Below, in pieces: positions 62,511 to 64,000 of a stretch of DNA of 64,000 bases (position 1 is the stretch's first letter; each line of letters opens with the position of its first letter). Position numbers and translations under genes: made by a program. Location of the stretch: the NCBI GenBank assembly GCA_016706685.1, contig JADJJE010000014.1:124001-188000 (forward strand). Direction: 5' to 3'. The notes beneath the pieces are model-generated. The model worked only from the letters and a program-made list of their open reading frames with translations. It was not told the origin of the DNA and did no database searches. Source of the stretch: Sandaracinaceae bacterium. GTDB lineage: Bacteria > Myxococcota_A > Polyangia > Polyangiales > Houyiibacteriaceae.

Positions 62511-63431
62511 ATGACCCTGCCGCTCAGCCCCGACACCCGCGCGCTCGCCACGCCGCCCAGCAGCACCCCCGCCGTGAGCCCTGCGCCGGCCCTCGACGCG
62601 GGCAGCGTGGAGACGCCCTACCGCACGCAGCGCCGCTTCGACCGCGCGGCGCGGCTGTTCAGCGAGCCGGGCCTCGAGGCGCTCATGAACGCGCGCGTGC
62701 TGGTGGTGGGCTGCGGCGGCGTGGGCTCGTTCGCGGCCGAGGCGCTGGCGCGCAGCGGCGTGGGCCAGCTGGTGCTCATCGACTTCGACAAGGTGTGCAT
62801 CACCAACAGCAACCGCCAGCTGCACGCCATGAAGGGCACCATCGGCAAGCTGAAGGTGGAGGTCATGGCCGAGCGCCTGCGCCTGGTGCATCCCACGGCC
62901 GAGGTGGTCGCCGAGCCACACTTCTACAACGCCGAGAACGCTGACGCGCTGCTCAGCGGGCAGATCGACTTCGTGGTGGACTGCATCGACAACATGACGG
63001 CCAAGGCGCACCTGGTGGCCACCTGCCTCGCGCGTGGCATCCCGGTGGTGTCGTCCATGGGGGCGGCGGCGCGCCTCGACCCCACGCAGATCCGCGTGGG
63101 CGATCTGTGCGAGACCGAGATCGACCCCTTCGCGAAGGCGTTCCGCAAGCTGCTCCGCAAGCACCACGACATCGACGTGCAGCGCGGCGTCCCAATCGGA
63201 GTGCGCGCGGTCTACAGCGTGGAGGTGCCGCGCGAGCCCGCACCGCTGGCCTATGACGAGGGCCAGGGTTTCGTCTGTGTGTGCCCCGGCGGGAAGAACG
63301 GCCTCAACGACTGCGACAAGAAGAACCGCATCGATGGGAGCGCCGCGTTCGTGACCGGCGCCTTCGGCCTCGCCGCCGCCAGCGTGGTGGTCCGCGCGCT
63401 GGTCGAGGGCCGTCCTGCCGCGGCCTGCTAG
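62511..63431 (+). CDS. tcdA: tRNA threonylcarbamoyladenosine dehydratase (TcdA/CsdL), ThiF/E1-like
   Basis: 306-aa E1-like enzyme that cyclises t6A37 of tRNAs to ct6A with ATP. Signature stretch: RRFDRAARLFSEPGLEALMNA, then VLVVGCGGVGSFAAEALARSGVG (ATP site, GxGGVG at 67-72), LVLIDFDKVCITNSNRQLHAM (Asp and Arg of the adenylation site), DFVVDCIDNMTAKAHLV, GAAARLDPTQIRVGDL and the C-terminal GSAAFVTGAFGLAAASVVVR. It carries a ~35-residue Pro/Ala-rich N-terminal extension. Start ATG 62511; an in-frame ATG at 62424 is less likely. The downstream helicase gene follows after 11 bp. Confidence 0.9.
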   Translation: MTLPLSPDTRALATPPSSTPAVSPAPALDAGSVETPYRTQRRFDRAARLFSEPGLEALMNARVLVVGCGGVGSFAAEALARSGVGQLVLIDFDKVCITNSNRQLHAMKGTIGKLKVEVMAERLRLVHPTAEVVAEPHFYNAENADALLSGQIDFVVDCIDNMTAKAHLVATCLARGIPVVSSMGAAARLDPTQIRVGDLCETEIDPFAKAFRKLLRKHHDIDVQRGVPIGVRAVYSVEVPREPAPLAYDEGQGFVCVCPGGKNGLNDCDKKNRIDGSAAFVTGAFGLAAASVVVRALVEGRPAAAC

Positions 63432-63442
63432 GGTGCGGCTGC

Positions 63443-64000
63443 ATGCCTGACACCGAGCTCCCCCCGGCACCTTCCCGGGCCCCCCTCTACGCCGTGATGC
63501 CCCCCGAGGGACAGGTCACCATCGAGAGCCTGCTCGACGGGTTCCTGGCCTACTGCGCGCAGCGTGGGCTGTCGCTCTACCCCGCGCAGGAGGAGGCCAT
63601 CCTCGAGCTCTTCGACGGCAAGAGCGTCATCCTCAACACGCCCACCGGGTCGGGCAAGTCGCTGGTCGCGCTGGCCGCGCACTGGAAGGCCGTGGCCGAC
63701 GGTGGCCGCTCGTTCTACACGGCCCCCATCAAGGCGCTGGTCAGCGAGAAGTTCTTCGAGCTGTGCGAGGCGTTCGGGCCCGAGAACGTGGGCATGATGA
63801 CCGGCGACGCCAGCATCAACCGGGACGCATCGGTCATCTGCTGCACGGCGGAGATCCTCTCGAACCTGGCGCTGCGGGAGGGTGACCAGGCCGACCTCGA
63901 CATGGTGGTGATCGACGAGTTCCACTTCTACTCGGAGCGCGACCGCGGCGTCGCCTGGCAGGTGCCGTTGCTCACGCTGCCGCAGGCGCGCTTCCTGCTC
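63443..64000 (+). CDS. DEAD/DEAH-box (Ski2-like) helicase, C-terminus cut by window edge
   Basis: First 186 residues of a superfamily 2 helicase. Q-motif-like region LSLYPAQEEAILELFDGKSVI, Walker A NTPTGSGKSLVAL (about 65-77), motif Ia TAPIKALVSEKF, motif Ib TGDASINRDA and CCTAEILSN, and Walker B MVVIDEFHFYSERDRG with DEFH at 158-161. The DE-x-H form with TAPIKAL suggests the Ski2/Mtr4-like RNA helicase group. The reading frame is open at base 64000. ATG at 63443, 11 bp after tcdA, so probably co-transcribed with it. Confidence 0.88.
   Translation, partial: MPDTELPPAPSRAPLYAVMPPEGQVTIESLLDGFLAYCAQRGLSLYPAQEEAILELFDGKSVILNTPTGSGKSLVALAAHWKAVADGGRSFYTAPIKALVSEKFFELCEAFGPENVGMMTGDASINRDASVICCTAEILSNLALREGDQADLDMVVIDEFHFYSERDRGVAWQVPLLTLPQARFLL

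Overview
The window is a GC-rich (roughly 70 %) chromosomal segment. It looks like Myxococcota, probably Polyangiales/Sandaracinaceae-like. I infer this from content: a DUF2378/TIGR02265 protein (a family described as restricted to Myxococcales), an MglA-like GTPase beside a roadblock protein, a transmembrane Ser/Thr kinase, PilZ and degenerate receiver proteins, a TIGR02147 regulator, and many long lipoproteins rich in Asp/Gly/Cys. I saw no rRNA, tRNA, CRISPR array or phage module. Taxon placement is inference only.

Layout. 1-6.1 kb: a left-truncated penicillin-acylase-type lipoprotein, an alkaline-phosphatase-superfamily phosphodiesterase, and a two-gene unit of PATAN/DUF4388-roadblock protein plus MglA-like GTPase with a clear promoter. 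6.2-11.2 kb: a four-gene leftward unit (low-complexity protein, alpha/beta hydrolase, FAD amine oxidase-like enzyme, DUF2378 protein) closed by a strong hairpin terminator. 11.3-22.4 kb: PilZ, two TerB-like proteins, a histidine kinase, a PlsC-like acyltransferase, an OmpA-family protein with calcium-binding repeats, a DUF432-MscS pair and a Ser/Thr kinase. 22.4-32.6 kb: a divergent RLAN/RimK ATP-grasp ligase and GNAT-C39 peptidase pair, a J-protein/Hsp70 pair in which the Hsp70 is highly modified, a small winged-helix protein, a wax ester synthase/DGAT, and a REC-REC-GGDEF-EAL protein. 32.6-46.7 kb: cell-surface genes (L,D-transpeptidase, several lipoproteins, CAP protein, esterase, secreted GH1 glycosidase) with an extradiol dioxygenase, a TIGR02147 regulator-lipoprotein pair and a ferredoxin-type reductase. 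46.7-49.4 kb: two near-identical outer-membrane barrel genes; the second is broken by an internal deletion. 49.7-54.5 kb: DHH-type protein, FAAH2-like amidase with a VOC protein, adenosine deaminase and TatD nuclease.

54.56-62.19 kb is a nested mobile island. An IS4-family element bounded by inverted repeats has its transposase cut in two by an IS21-family element (istA/istB, 6-bp target duplication, five subterminal 21-bp repeats). Its right arm is further interrupted by an IS630-family element carrying a second, unrecognised ORF and by an IS1182-family element. Beyond the island a short repeat-rich spacer leads to tcdA (tRNA t6A dehydratase) and the start of a DEAD/DEAH-box helicase that runs off the right edge.

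The two chaperone genes, the amidoligase/peptidase pair, the GTPase/roadblock pair and the regulator-lipoprotein pair are each likely to work as units, judged from overlap or close spacing. Several promoters (near 6026, 28494 and 41766) place the predicted transcription start at or within a few bases of the start codon, suggesting that leaderless transcripts are common here.
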